A stretch of DNA of 64,000 nt from Kwoniella bestiolae CBS 10118 (Eukaryota; Basidiomycota; Tremellomycetes; Tremellales; Cryptococcaceae): positions 7,520,001 to 7,584,000 of the forward strand of contig NC_089241.1 in NCBI RefSeq assembly GCF_000512585.2, read 5' to 3'. Both the position numbers and the translations under genes were made by a program. Below, piece after piece: positions 1 through 12,504 of the stretch; position 1 is the stretch's first letter, and the number at the start of each line of letters is the position of its first letter. The notes beneath the pieces are model-generated. The model saw nothing but the letters and a program-made list of their open reading frames with translations, ran no database searches and was not told where the DNA came from.

Positions 1-410
1 GTCGCTTTTACCATCTGAGGTGTAGCTTGGTATCTCAACAACAGCTCACGGACAGCCTCCACCGTACGACCGATTCAACGTGGCACAGCACTACCATCAC
101 TGATACTGATGAAGAATACTCGAATATGCACAATCTTGTATTGCGATCTTAGACTGATTCATGTACATGAACACGAGCAGATCGTTGCAAGATACATACA
201 TCCAGATAGCATATATAACGAAAAAAAGACAGTATTGATTGTCGTTTAACGTATCATGTTATCTCTACCTCATCTCATAACTGATCCCTTCCCCAAATTA
301 CAAGGCACATCCTATCCAATCGTCTAATATTCCTATCCTCAGATACCATCGGCCACGTACACATCCACCAAACCAAATGACTATCCTTCCTTCACTCCTT
401 TTGCTCAACC
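1..410. other. Left edge, no supported gene
   Basis: A plus-strand frame is open from the window edge at base 3 to a TAG at 150-152 (49 codons). It includes an acidic TDTDEEY stretch and could be the last exon of a gene cut off by the window, but nothing in it is recognisable. The rest is probably the 3' UTR and flank of the membrane-protein gene that ends at 411. I see no RNA gene here. Confidence 0.3.
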
Positions 411-1922
411 CTACACAGTCCCCTCCCTATTCCTCTGCCCCGCCCCACCGCCCGTCAAATGCGCCGTAACCCCCTCATTCCTCGCCCTCTCCCACGCCTC
501 GTCCTCCTCAACATTCCCAATCCTATACCCCGTGTTCCCATTCCTCTCTTCCTCATCGCTTCGTCGTGGTTGAGGCGCATGTCCAGTCAAATGCGCTGTA
601 ACTCCCTGAGACTGAGCTCGGGACCACGCTTCCTCTTCTTCCCTATTTACTGAAGTGCCCTCGGCTGGCCCACCTTGAGCCCAGGAAGCTTCGGGATGAT
701 ATTCGCCTTTCTCGTACCCTCCTGGAGGGGGTCCGTTGATTGGTGGACCGGGATAGGGAGGGACCATCCATGCTTGAGATGCCCCTTGGCCTGGAGGGCC
801 GGGTGGTGGAGGGTAATAGTAGCCTGGTTGCATTTGGAATGATTGGTTCTGGTTCTGGTTCTGGATGACTCGAGTTCGAGAGCGGATGGAGGATGGGTCA
901 AGGAGTTGGCGGTAGTATGATAAGAGGATTGAGGCGAATAGGAGCTAACGTAGGTACGAGGATCAGTATAATTGGAGTGAGGGTCTAACAGAGGTGAGGT
1001 GGCTCACTGATATTAGGAGGGATAAGAATAACCAAGCGAATACAGACCATGTACCTCGATCCCATGCGTTGTCGCAGACTGGTTTTGTACATCAGCTCAC
1101 CCGTCGTGGAGTATGAGAAAGAGTACTCACTGGTATTGGCTTGGTCATCGTTGATAGTAGTTGTATCGCCGAATCTCTACATGTAAGCGTGGGGAATCAG
1201 CTTCAAGTGGGTTCGTCCGCTGTGAAGGATGACATAATCATTCTAGCAGGATAGGCCACTTACATCGAATGCTGCTTGTCCAGTTTCATTCTTGACACAC
1301 TGCTCGATTAGATCTTTCTATTGACATGACCAAAAGGTCAGCTTGTGTCACCTGATCGTTGACGATGGTCAAGATTCAAATAGCTTACCTTCATGGAGAA
1401 ATGAATGATGACAGAGATGATCTGATTTCCCACATTTACCAAGATACCTACAGGAGCTAGGACGATGAATAATCTCGCTAGGTTGGTCTTTTGCTATAAA
1501 GTTGAACGATAGGCATTAGTATATCATGTAGAGTATAACAATGCTTTCTCTTCTGTTGAATGGTAAGAATATGAAAAGGCCACTCACGACAATAGCGATG
1601 AATATGCAGAACGCCTCTATAACAGCAATTACGAAATACAATATCGCTTGCACAATGTCGAATACTTTCATCTTGGCAGTTTCTACGTGATCGTGTAGGT
1701 ATATCAGCACCACTCGTACTAAACACACCAGTGATGACATGAATACGCACCATTATCATTCCCCATATCCCTTATACTGTCCACTCCCAATGCTAGACCA
1801 TAGATGACACCCAATCCAGCAGTAAAGAATATGACTGGACGTAGGGAGTATGGGTAGACTTTCTGTACTACGGCGGTATACCTTGGTGGTGGGCCTGTTG
1901 TTGGGTTGTTGATGGTGGACAT
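411..1922 (-). CDS. Four-TM membrane protein with repeated C-terminal motif
   Basis: Seven exons join to 358 residues (1751-1922, 1588-1682, 1389-1493, 1264-1317, 1131-1176, 1008-1078, 411-944; minus strand). Four hydrophobic segments are visible: SLRPVIFFTAGLGVIYG in exon 1, a long one in exon 2 (FDIVQAILYFVIAVIEA), one in exon 3 (LFIVLAPVGILVNVG) and one spanning exons 6-7 (VFAWLFLSLLI). A loop between TM3 and TM4 carries two cysteines. The cytosolic tail begins with a Tyr/Pro-rich stretch (YYYPPPPGPPG) and ends with two copies of a motif containing EAW...GVTAHLTG at residues 283-302 and 327-346. The topology resembles MARVEL-like four-helix proteins, but I do not recognise a named family, so no function is assigned. 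The start is the first ATG before an open exon and lies next to a divergent promoter. Confidence 0.8.
450..641 (-). repeat. Two copies of an EAW..GVTAHLTG peptide motif
   Basis: Two 20-residue units lie at 582-641 and 450-509 on the minus strand inside the membrane-protein tail. Both contain EE-x-EAW-x-RA-x-x-x-GVTAHLTG. Spacing between unit starts is 44 residues. The intervening tail is charged and looks disordered, so these are probably short linear binding motifs. Confidence 0.75.
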
Positions 1923-3324
1923 GTTGGATTGTGGAAATGATATCGAGGGTTGAGTGAGGTGATTGGTATCGGGATTGGGAACGAAGAGAGGTGATTTGTG
2001 AGATGCCGTCGTTCAGTGCGGGTTCGTTGATATTGATGTAGTTGATTTTGCAGTTCGGACGGTGTACGTGCAAGAAAGACGTTGATAATCATGATAGATG
2101 GAAGGCAGGATAAGAATAGGTGGCAAGGTGTTTGTTGGTCGACAGGTTGAGCCAGTTGATAGGAGGAATCGTCAAAGGATGTACTCGATATGTTATGAAA
2201 GGTGACAACCGATGATATATATAGGTGATGCGAACAAAGATAGAACATTTGGTCAGTGCTAGGTCGCGATACCAATGCAATGCGCAGAACGAATGGAGAC
2301 CAGAGAACCCATTCAAGGGTGAAGCAGCATTCTATGGTAGTTGTACCCATGCATGCGCAGAGAGGGCAGTGGGTGATTGATTGTCTGCTAAATGGAGGAC
2401 AAACTTACCCGAGGGCGGTGGTAGTCTAGTCTCCATGTTGGCTAAGTTTAGTATATAACTTGCTCGATGGCTAAGGCAACGACAATTGCAGCAATTGATT
2501 GTTTGTTTACCACAACTTTGAATCGGATGTTCCGGTGTTGGTGAGTTCCCAAGCTGCAGCAGCTCACTCGGTTTGGGACACTAAGAATGGTGTAGCTCTA
2601 GCGATGATGGGGGTATGATCAATCAGGATCAACGAGGTTGATGGGGTAGAGAAGAGAGAACAGTTGAATGTTGAATGTTGATCTCTCTCCCGCTATGGTG
2701 ATGTCACTCGTTCTTTGCGCTTCGTGGCGGTGCAGGTTCCAGCGTAACACATCGTCCACATACAACACTGTTCGATACCACTTGCTCATGCTTCATACAC
2801 CGGAGAAGCAATTTCATGCAAGTACAGGTATAGTCCATGTGATTCTCCTGTATCTTCCCTCCATTGTCAAGCAAAGTACATGCGCTGCTTAACTGTTGCA
2901 TGGGCTGTTCAAGGATGTTTCCAATGCCGACAGCCGGCAAGTCACTTCCCATTCAGCAAAAGCAGGACGTTGGTATGTATACAGATGCATCATTGCGTCT
3001 CATTATGATGCTGCTCTCTTGGATGTCTAGGTCTTGTACTGACAGGTCACCCATGCATATCATCATGTTCCAACCTGGGAGATCCACCTCCAGCGCATTG
3101 ATCTTACCCACCGTTGTACGTTGTACACTCAATTCCGACGGAAGCGATACCTGCAGCCAAAGAGATCGGTGAACTCCATCCGATCCGACATCACATTTGT
3201 TATCTTTTGAGAGTTCCACCCCTGATCCTTCTAGTCTTAATCACTCGTTCTCTGACAGGAATCTTCATTGAGATCCCAGTCTCAAGCTATCGAAGTCGAC
3301 CAGAATTGTTTTCCTCAAAAGTGA
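1923..3324. promoter_or_regulatory. Divergent intergenic region
   Basis: About 1.4 kb separate the starts of the minus-strand membrane-protein gene and the plus-strand L2HGDH gene, so both promoters must lie here. Open frames of up to 160 codons exist, but none has splice-compatible neighbours, a plausible composition or a recognisable domain. I see no tRNA or 5S-like box pattern. Confidence 0.5.
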
Positions 3325-5163
3325 ATGAGAAAAATGTTCAAAGCGATCTCCCGAGCGAAATACCTCCGCCAATTATACCCTTACAAACCCCCCTCGACAA
3401 CCATCGACCACCTGGTAATTGGCGGAGGAGCCGTGGGGCTGAGCGTGGCCGCTTCGCTTGTTAACACTTCGGGGAGGGATAAGACTACGTTCCTAGTAGA
3501 GAGGAGGGGCCAAGTGAGTGTTGTTGTGCCTTTAATCTTAAGGTAAGATATGATAGCTGATGATAGTGAGAAGCTAGGACAGGAAACGACGTGCGTATCC
3601 TCCTATCTGAGCTTCCTTGAATGTCGGTGTTGCTGATAGGATGTGTATAGCGCAAGAAATTCCGAGGTGATACATTCTGGTATATAGTGAGTCTATCCCT
3701 CGTCGACGTACATTCCTATTCATACAGATGGATGAGGGCTGATAGTCTATGAGATAATCTAGTTATCCACTTGGTAGTTTGAAATCGAAATTATGTATAC
3801 GAGGACGAGATCTGCTGTATGAGCGATGTAAATCTCTCGGAATAGGATACAAGAATACAGGAAAGGTAGGTATATCTATGAATTGATAGCGCACTCCTCC
3901 ACTCATCTTCCACGGTATCGAATATATGTTGATCAGTGAGCACTATAGATCGTAGTAGCCACCTCGCAATCCCAGATCCCATACCTTCAGAAACTCCAAC
4001 GTCATTCTCAGCAGCCCTCTTTCCTTGCAGATCCCAATGACACCGAATCATCTAGTATATCTACGAGATTCCTCTCAGGCGAGGAAGCTAGGGATTTGGA
4101 ACCTGATTTATCGAATAGCGTTTGTGGGGGATTATTGATACCCTCTACGGGGATAGTGGATTCTCAGGGATTGGTTGATTCGTTGGAAAGAGAGATCGAA
4201 GATTCAGATTATATCTCTTCTTCCTCATCAGCTTCTTCCGGGGGACAAGATAGAGGAGAAGGGGTGATCGTACTTGGTACCCGAGTAGTAAGGATAGATA
4301 AAGAAGAGAAAGGACATGGATGGGTTGTTCAGCTGGAAACTAATTGGGAGGGATTGGGGGAAGGTGAAAAAGGTGATGTGGAGAGTGTAAGAACCGAGGT
4401 GCTGGTAAATGCTGCTGGGTTGGGGGCAGTGAGTTTGACGGATGGGGTCGTACAAGATGGGGAGATGAGGATGTATGCTGTCAAAGGTGGGTCTGTATCT
4501 TATATTCGCTACTTCTGACACAAAGGCTGATCAGTATACGTTAGGCAACTACATGTCATACAAGGGACCAGGTGTAGATAAGGTATCAAGATTGATTTAC
4601 CCATGTCCGAGTGCTAACATCGATCATCTCGGTACACATCTGGTAGGTACAAACCACGATCTCCTCTGAAGTACATACTCTGAATCATAATGGGATAATC
4701 TATGATGTGATATAAACAGACACTAGACCTAGAAGGGCATATCAAATTCGGCCCAGACGTCCAAATAATAGGCACATGGGAAGAATACCTAGCCAACCCC
4801 GAATTCTGGGAGACCCACCTGGCCCCATCAGACTCTCCCGAACTCATCTCGAAATTCGCGGAGAGCGTATTAGACTATTTACCAAATATAAATCCCAACA
4901 ATCTATCACCTGATTATTCCGGTATCAGACCTAACATCGCGCCTCCTAATTCTGGATTCTCAGATTTTATGATACGGCATGACCAGAGTCGAAAGGGTTT
5001 CATCGAGTTGTTGGGGTTCAATAGTCCTGGATTGACTAGTAGTTTGGCAGTTGGGGAGTATGTTAGTGGGATGATTAATCGGGATATACATGGTAGGTAT
5101 AGTCGGCTTGGAGAGGGGAGGGAGAGGAGGTTGAATGAGTTGGCTGAGGGGTGGGAGGGGTAG
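3325..5163 (+). CDS. L2HGDH: L-2-hydroxyglutarate dehydrogenase, FAD-dependent, probably mitochondrial
   Basis: Seven exons join to 471 residues (3325-3513, 3583-3590, 3651-3686, 3763-3865, 3949-4486, 4545-4642, 4720-5163). The enzyme family oxidises L-2-hydroxyglutarate to 2-oxoglutarate with FAD, a metabolite-repair reaction. Evidence is the DAO-type fold: a dinucleotide-binding VIGGGAVGLS at residues 31-40, the family signature ARNSEVIHSGIYYP assembled across exons 3 and 4, and DYSGIRPNIAP near the C-terminus. Lys/Arg-rich residues 1-21 fit a mitochondrial presequence. Exon 2 is only 8 nt, yet it is needed to read Q-E-T-T-A-R-N-S-E; without it the frame breaks. A Ser-rich insertion (residues about 180-200) is variable. 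Closest alternatives are other DAO-family oxidoreductases, but the signature favours L2HGDH strongly. Confidence 0.92.
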
Positions 5164-6233
5164 GTGATATAGTATAGTAAACATATAGATACTGTATCTC
5201 AGGATGGTAAGTTGTATACCATTTACATGGTTTGCATGTCTGCATCTAGAGCACACATTGAAGTGAATGCCGACTTCGGACCATTCGCTTGACCGTGCCT
5301 CATTTGTCGCACGGTGCCTCTTACTCCACGTGGTATACATCATTCATGGCTCAGGGCCAAGCTTAGGACGCGAATTAACCTGCACTCACTCACCTGCGAA
5401 CGGACAAAGACACAAGAGACAACTCTTTAAGACATCTTTATACACACACTCACACTCATTCATTCTTCTTCCTCGCTCTACTTCTTCTCAGTCGTCTTCT
5501 TAGACCTATCATTGACATTATTGAGAAGAGAAGAGACACTCGAGATACATACCAAGGATCATTCATCTCATCATCATTTGTAATCACTATAATACACCAT
5601 TGACGAGGAAACCGGATTGGAAACCCTTCTTCATCTTATTCCCGAGGCCTAGCTGTATAGAATCAGGAGAGCAAAGTGTAAGAGTATCGGTGTTATCGCT
5701 ATTGGGGTTAATCAGCATCAGACTGGATAGGCGAATCGGAAGAAGTATTAGGGCGTACTTAAAGGTCGGCAGGTGAGTGGAATATCGCTTTTGTCACCTG
5801 TCTGTGTCAACCTTCCATCTCATCTCAGCCCATATCAACCCTCCCTTGCCGTCTTCCATTACCACTCATCATCCAGTCTATATGATAATCATATCGGTCT
5901 TACATGACATAGAGTGGTATCCCCTTTGCCACCTCCTTCCCCTCCTAGCGAAGTTGATTGGACCAAGACTTGCTTTGTGTATGTGCATAACACAGAGAGA
6001 GGTCCTTTACAGCTTCCTTTGATCATCACCTGTATCTTTGGGGAGAACAAAGTAGCACATTACCACATTAGCATCAACACATACTGACTATCCTGCTTTG
6101 TCCGCTTTTAGTCCGATCACCGCCCTCTACTCCGTCTTTCTCAACAAGAATCAACACCTGTGACACCTATATCATTCTTGTAAATCTAGTGAAACCGAAC
6201 ATTGTATTTTGAGCACACGAACATCATCCGAAG
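5164..6233. promoter_or_regulatory. Intergenic region upstream of the CDC4-like gene
   Basis: This holds the L2HGDH 3' end and the promoter and 5' leader of the next gene. A good splice donor (GCAG then GTGAGT, about 5773) in otherwise non-coding sequence suggests a 5' UTR intron. CT-rich tracts lie at about 5440-5500. No gene is supported. Confidence 0.4.
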
Positions 6234-9200
6234 ATGGACTATAACGAGCCTCACACAGCCTCTACTCGAGGACCCTCAACAGCAGGGTTGACATGGCAAA
6301 ATGGGATGCCCACCCTGCGCATGGAAGATGCTGTGGTTGAGACTGTGTAAGTCTACCTCGCACACCGTTATATGCGATAAGCTAGAGCTGACGAGATTAC
6401 AGTGTCACTCATACGACACGGACGACAACTTCCTTCGCACCCATCGTCTTACCTCGCATACCGTCACCTGAGTCACTAGGTCTACCTACCCATCTCAAAC
6501 AAGAGCAATATCCTCTGGCCAATCAACCTGCTCCACCTGATATGCAGTTCTTCACTTTGAATCTGGGTGGACGAAGAGTGGTAGTACAGGACGAATCGGT
6601 GATCTCACCCAGTGCTGATGGCACTTTACAGTCATCTGGTCCAGGATGGACGAAAACTCTACCGATGTCTTCCTATAACTCTTCTTCGGTGAATAGAGAA
6701 TTTCAAGGGCCAGAAGAACGGGTGGGCTTTCTTCAAGCTTTGAACAGAAGTAAAGGGAAGGAGGTGAGGAAGCGACCTCACAATTTCAGTAGACCAGGTA
6801 GTAGGCAGGAAGAAGGTCTGAAGGTGGAGACCAATACTCCGCCTATCTCAGCTGCTGAACAATTAGCGATCCGACAACGAAGTCCCCCTAGAAAGAAGAT
6901 ACGAGGGTTAGAAGAGATCTCCATCCATCCTCAAACTGGCAATTCATCGCTACTCTCCCCATTACCTTCGCCAGAACATGAAGCTGGACCATCGACACCT
7001 ATAAGTGCGACCTCACCTTCGCAGCCGAACCTTGGCACTGGAGTGGAGATGTCAGCTCTCTTATCTTTACCAGGATTGGTTTCATCATTCGACCAACTCC
7101 CTGATCGCCTTCAACAACACTTCTTGATGCACCTTCTCAGACGATCTCGTATGCCTACCATCCAGCGAGTATCGACCTTCGCCTCCATCGCACTGAAACG
7201 AGATTTCATCGCTATGTTACCGCATGAAGTGGCTGTCCAGATTTTACGTAAAGTCGATCGTCCAGGTCTAGCAGTGGCTTCGAGGGTGTGTAAGAAATGG
7301 AAGAGGATGATCGATACTGAACGGGTGGTATGGCAACAACGATTGATCGATGATGATCTTTGGTACGGACAGGGAGTGGAGGAATCGGAGGAAAGGAAAG
7401 TCTTGGACAGGTACGAAACGTTAGATTGGAAAGCGGAAAGGGAAACACAAAATTTTGGTCGAGAAGATACTCCCAGCGATGACGAGCGGATGTTATCTGC
7501 CACGAATCCCTCGAGACTCATTTTCGAACAGGAGAGACCGACACCTCTGAAACACGTTTATAGGAGACGGTATCAGAATCAGAAATCTTGGTTACATACT
7601 CGACCTGAACATACTTCGTTCTCTGGTCATGGGACAAATGTCGTCACGTGTCTACAATTCGATGAAGATAAGATTATTTCTGCGTCGGATGATCACTCGA
7701 TCAATATATATGATACTGTTGGTGGGAATTTACGAAAGAGATTGGATGGACATGAAGGTGGTGTATGGACGTTGGAGTATAAGGGCGAGACGCTTGTCAG
7801 TGGAAGTACCGATCGAACAGTTAGGATATGGGATCTGAAGAATTTGAAAGAGGTTCATGTGTTCAATGGACATACGTCGACTGTGAGATGTCTACAGATC
7901 GTTGAACCTGTTTGGAACGAGAGGGAAAAAGAATGGCAGCCGCCTTATCCTATGATTGTGACTGGGTCGAGAGATGCAACGTTGAGGGTTTGGAGGTTGC
8001 CTGAGAAAGGTGATAGGCCCTATAATGGGACTGTGAGTTTGGTTCGATCCTGCCGTGCTCTTGTATCAAAGCTGATCCGAGAATATTTGCAGGGCGCCTC
8101 CGATCACGAAAGCGAAGCAGCTCCTCCGGAAGCCAACCCTTATCACCTCCATTTACTGGAAGGTCACAGTCAAGCTGTTCGAGCTCTTGCCACACATGGG
8201 AAGATTTGCGTTTCTGGGTCTTACGATATGAGCGTTAGAGTTTGGGATATCGTAAAGGGGACTTGCATCCATGTTTTGACGGGGCATGAAGCGAAGGGTG
8301 AGCCATCTCGTTTAAATGTAACAGCAGCTGAGCTGACAAGGTATGTGAACGCAGTCTACAGCATAGTATACGACCAGTACCGTAACCGATGTGCTTCGGG
8401 CTCAATGGACAACACCGTTAAAGTGTGGGATGTGGGTACAGGAGATTGCCTGCATACCCTCACTGGACACACTTCTTTGGTCGGGCTACTTGGTATATCA
8501 CCGAATTACCTTGTGTCGGCCGCTGCGGATGCTTCTTTGCGAATATGGGATCCGGAGACACTCCAGATGAAGAACGTCTTGGCATCTCATGGAGGAGCCA
8601 TAACGTGTTTCCAACATGATGAAACCAAGGTGGTATCTGGATCGGATGGTGCCCTGAAGTTATGGGACATCAAGACTGGCACGTATATCCGTGATCTGGT
8701 AGTGGGCATCAGCTCGGTATGGCAAGTAGCGTTCAATGGGAACCTTTTGGTCGCTGCGTCAAATAGGGGTGGACAAACTGTATTCGACGTTTTCAACTTT
8801 ACCCCGTCAGCTTACCATTCGCCATTCCCCGAAGGGATTGATGATGATAAGTTGGATCTGGTTAGGACACCAAAATGGAAGAGGAGTTTGAGAGTTGATA
8901 GGGGGAAGAAGGGGAAGAAAAGTAAAGGAACGGTGTTCGAGTCTGTCAATCAATCGGACTATATTAGTGAAGAAGAGGAAGAAGAGGAGGAAGATCCGCT
9001 ATTGATTGAATCTCCAATATTAGCATCGTACAAGAAGAATAAATCGACGACTCCGTTAGATAGATGGGAAGTAGGAACTAATAAAGCTAGATATGGTGGA
9101 TCACCCTCTGCATCTGGTTCCGGCTCTGGGAATAGAAGATCAACTAGGATTGCCGGCAGAAACTCATTACCAGATGTCGGACCCAGTAGACGAACCCATA

Positions 9201-9523
9201 CTCAACCACCGGCATTTAGTCATACTTCGTTTGTAGCTAGTCCCACCCACGTTTCTCACCTTGGAAAAGGGTTTAGCGTTAGACGAACGAGGATTAGGAG
9301 ACCGGAGGAAGGGGGGTCGCCTACCCCGTCGACTCCCCGCCGAGGGGGAGGGGGACGGACGAGTAGTGGATCTGGCACGGGGACGGGGTCAAGCTTCGCT
9401 CCGATTTTTGATGAGGAAAGTAGGGTTGTGGTACAGGATGAGGAGAGTGGAGAGGAGGAGGGTGAGGGTGATAATAGGGAGAGGCAGGGGAGTGGGGAGA
9501 TGGTTGTTGATGAGGAGGAGTAA
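6234..9523 (+). CDS. CDC4: F-box/WD40 protein, Cdc4/FBXW7-type SCF substrate receptor
   Basis: Four exons (6234-6346, 6403-8032, 8093-8297, 8355-9523) give 1038 residues. Proteins of this family bind Skp1 through the F-box and present phosphodegron-bearing proteins such as cell-cycle inhibitors to the SCF ubiquitin ligase. An F-box lies at about residues 305-352 (LPHEVAVQILRKVD...RVCKKWKRM). Eight WD repeats follow (about 442-795), including GHEGGVWTL...SGSTDRTVRIWD and GHEAKVYSIVYD, the latter made only after splicing. The N-terminus is Ser/Pro-rich. The C-terminal 240 residues are basic, then Gly/Ser-rich, then acidic. Introns at 8033-8092 (60 nt) and 8298-8354 (57 nt) are in frame and stop-free, so a naive ORF call reads through them. 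They have GTGAG donors, GCTGA-type branch sites and AG acceptors, and removing them restores blade spacing. Confidence 0.93.
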
Positions 9524-10895
9524 TAACTTCAAAAACACACCGTAAGATAGGATGGACTTGGGCATGGGGCTTATAATGCGGCGTAGAGTAGAGACCAGTA
9601 ATGATTGATCATGTTAGTCACCACCTCATATGTTATATTCATCTCTTTGTACATTTGTGTGTTTTTGTGTACTATACAGAGTTTGTGTATATCTTGTACG
9701 AGTTACCTCTTATTATAATTCCTCTTACGATGAGATACCTTTATTCCTTGCCAATGTATAGGTAGTGTCTCTACATGACTAACTTATCCTCTGTCTGGAC
9801 TCATCGACGTACCGGACCATCCTGCATGAGTTCATAGGCCATACGCCGTGGCCCAAGCCCTCTCTCTCTTCACTTTCACGACCCAGGGATTTGACATTCT
9901 TTGTCCAAGTTGAAGAGGAGACTTGATCAAGTGATAACTTTATGTCTAATTCCATGCGCAGCAGCGAGCTCGTAATCTATTCCGCAGCAGGAACGAACGT
10001 GAAGAATGCGCCGTGGTGCTGTCTTGTACGATCCGCGCGCTCGCTCTTCTTGAGATGCTCATAGGGTATCCACCTATCTGTGTAAGACGTGATCCGGGAG
10101 AGAAGATAACGTTATATAACGCTAATTCATATTACGCTCGAAAGGCGCCAGGCAGCGCTAGCTGAACGCCGGTGAGGATGGTAAACTGTCCATGCATGAT
10201 GATATCCCGAATTAATGGGCCGCGCTCCATTGTTCTCTTTGATCGGAATTATCCAGAAGTATCGAGCAAGCATCGTCTTGGGATTGACTGCGGAATTCTT
10301 GGACTGACATGGAGTACGATACGCCCCAGTAGTGTACGACGTGACGTGCTCTTTCACCATTTGCAGCACCTTTGCGTAAAACCTTACGATTGTTGCATAC
10401 TCCCCAGCAGCAGGCAGGGTGTATAAGTACGATCGATCGTCAAAAAAGCCAAGACAACCTTTGCTTGCGTAATGGGCTTAGCTGATATCATCTTTTTCTT
10501 TTTTTTTTTGCTTTTCAGGGTCGGCTCTCGGTGCTTGTCGATCTCGTGACTGACCTCTCTCCTCTAGGTGGCATGCGGGGTAAAACCCAGAAGTTGAAGA
10601 TCGAGAAAAAGATGGGATGATGTGATCAGTGCATTGGAGGATATCTCGTACATGTCGTCCTCCCGGTCCGATTTACTCTTTTGGGTTCAAAGAGTACTAG
10701 TAACATAGTAGCTTTGATGGGTCCGTGGGGGTGTAGATCGAGATGTCGCGATATGTATATATAAGTGAGATCCTATAGTACTTCTCTCCTCCATCTTCTT
10801 CTTCCTCCTCCTCCTATACCATCTTTGGCATTCATATCCAATTGAGCTTTCTTTGTATAACGACGAACGAAAAAAGTAGTGATTGAAAACATAAA
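9524..10895. promoter_or_regulatory. Intergenic region upstream of the fasciclin gene
   Basis: About 1.37 kb without a supportable gene. It holds the CDC4-like 3' end and a long promoter. Several short frames exist on both strands (for example 10127-10426), but they lack exon partners or domain content. A T-run lies near 10500. A TATA-like element and a pyrimidine tract precede the next gene. Confidence 0.5.
10756..10765 (+). promoter_or_regulatory. TATA-like box of the fasciclin gene
   Basis: TATATATAAG lies about 130 bases before the start codon and is followed by a long CT-rich tract at about 10781-10818. TATA plus pyrimidine tract is a common fungal layout for strongly or variably expressed genes. 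The call rests on position and composition only. Confidence 0.45.
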
Positions 10896-12504
10896 ATGAA
10901 ATTCTCAACCCTCTCTACACTCTTACTTGTACCTGCTACTGCCCTCGCGCAGAGCTCCAGTGCCAGTGGATCGGCTTCGGCCTCAGCTGCCTCTGCATCC
11001 GCTTCTGGGGCGGCTGGGAATGGGTCTGATTACTTGACGACTGTCCTGGGTGCTTTGACGTGAGTCCGCATGCTTCGAGGAACCCAGCTCTTTCTCCCTC
11101 ACTCCCTGTGTTCGGTCATGGCGATCATGATCCCCACGTTCTTGGCCTCATTTTGGTGTTTTTGCTGTTCATCATGCGATGGTTTTGTCTGGCCATCTTC
11201 AGCCCCTTCCATGGGAGGTTTTGCTAATCCGTTATTTGTCACTACCGCAGCTCCGCCGGTCTCACCTCCCTCGTTGGCGCAGCCCAAGGAATCGCGGGTA
11301 CCTCTGAAGGACAAGCTCTCCTCGGTTCTTTGGCCCAAGGTAACAAAACCGTCTTCGCCCCATCCAACGCCGCCTTGTCGAACGTATCTCAAGATATCCT
11401 AGGCAACAATGCTCTCCTCACTCAGATCTTGGCGTACCACATCTTGAACAACACCTACACCTCCCAAGGGGTAGCTACAGCTCCTAACCATACCATTGCC
11501 AGAACCCTACTTCGAGGGGGAAACTACACCCTCCCCGGGAACTTTACTGCTCCCCTCGTCCTCGCTAAGAACTCTACCAACGCCACTTCATTCGAGATCA
11601 TCCAAACTACCTCTAACATCTCTGCGGGGGGGAATGCAACCGCCGCGAACCTCCATGTATACGTGATTGACCAGGTGATCCAACTGCCCCAATCGCTCGA
11701 TACAGTCGTTCCGGAAATTGCACCCCAACTCAACGGTCTGGTCGGCTCCATCCCTGGACTGGCTGATTCCCTCGCATCAGCTAATGGAATCACCATCTTC
11801 GCTCCCAACGATGCTGCCATCGGAGCGATCCAGAGCTCCCTTGGACAGTTGAATGCTACCCAGGTTACGTCGGTGTTGAGCAACCATATTATCAATGGGA
11901 CTGTTGTGTACTCTACTGGTTTGGGTAGTGGAAATTACACCTCCGCTGGAGGTGAACCATTCACGTTCGTTTCCAACTCTTCTGGCGCGTACGTTCGATC
12001 TGCCAATTCGACGGCTAAGATTGTGCAGAGTGATATTATCTTGAACAACGGTGTGATCCATGTGAGTTGTGTATCCTCCATTATTGAGTTTTCCCTTCTT
12101 TTCGGACCAATGTATCCATTGAGAAAAAGGCGATCGAGGCTGATCGAAGATTTACGGGAATAGGTCATCGATAACGTCCTCGTCAACACCGCCTCGAACC
12201 CTCAAGCTGCTGAATCCGCCTACTCTTCCGCCGTAGCTGCTGCTGTGAGTTCACCCTTCCCCTTGACTGATGGCAAAAGAGCGATGGAGCTAATTTTCCC
12301 TCATAGTCCACTTCTACCGAGGCCAACACTCCCGTCACTGCTACTTCGGCCGCTACCACCCCCTCTGGATCTGGCGGAGGATCTTCCTCTGGAGCCAGTT
12401 CAGCAGGGTTCAAGATTGAGCCTCTCGGATTCACCAACTCCATGATGGGTGGTATCGTCGCTGTTGTCGGGGCTGTCGTTGGAGGGGTGATCACTCTTTT
12501 CTAA
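10896..12504 (+). CDS. Secreted fasciclin (FAS1) two-domain protein with GPI-type tail
   Basis: Four exons (10896-11059, 11251-12061, 12164-12244, 12307-12504) give 417 residues. A signal peptide is clear (MKFSTLSTLLLVPATALAQ). A short Ser/Ala linker follows, then FAS1 domain 1 (about 47-190, with NKTVFAPSNAA) and FAS1 domain 2 (about 195-330, with ITIFAPNDAA and HVIDNVLV). More than ten N-x-S/T sites suggest heavy N-glycosylation. The end has a Ser/Thr/Gly-rich stretch and a hydrophobic terminus (GGIVAVVGAVVGGVITLF) without charged residues after it, as expected for GPI attachment. The family works in cell adhesion or wall surface. The first intron is long (191 nt). No enzymatic role is implied. 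Confidence 0.93.

Noticed and set aside
1868..2350. 160-codon minus-strand frame across the membrane-protein start
   Set aside because: His/Thr/Ser-rich and out of frame with the confirmed exon 1; no splice partners.
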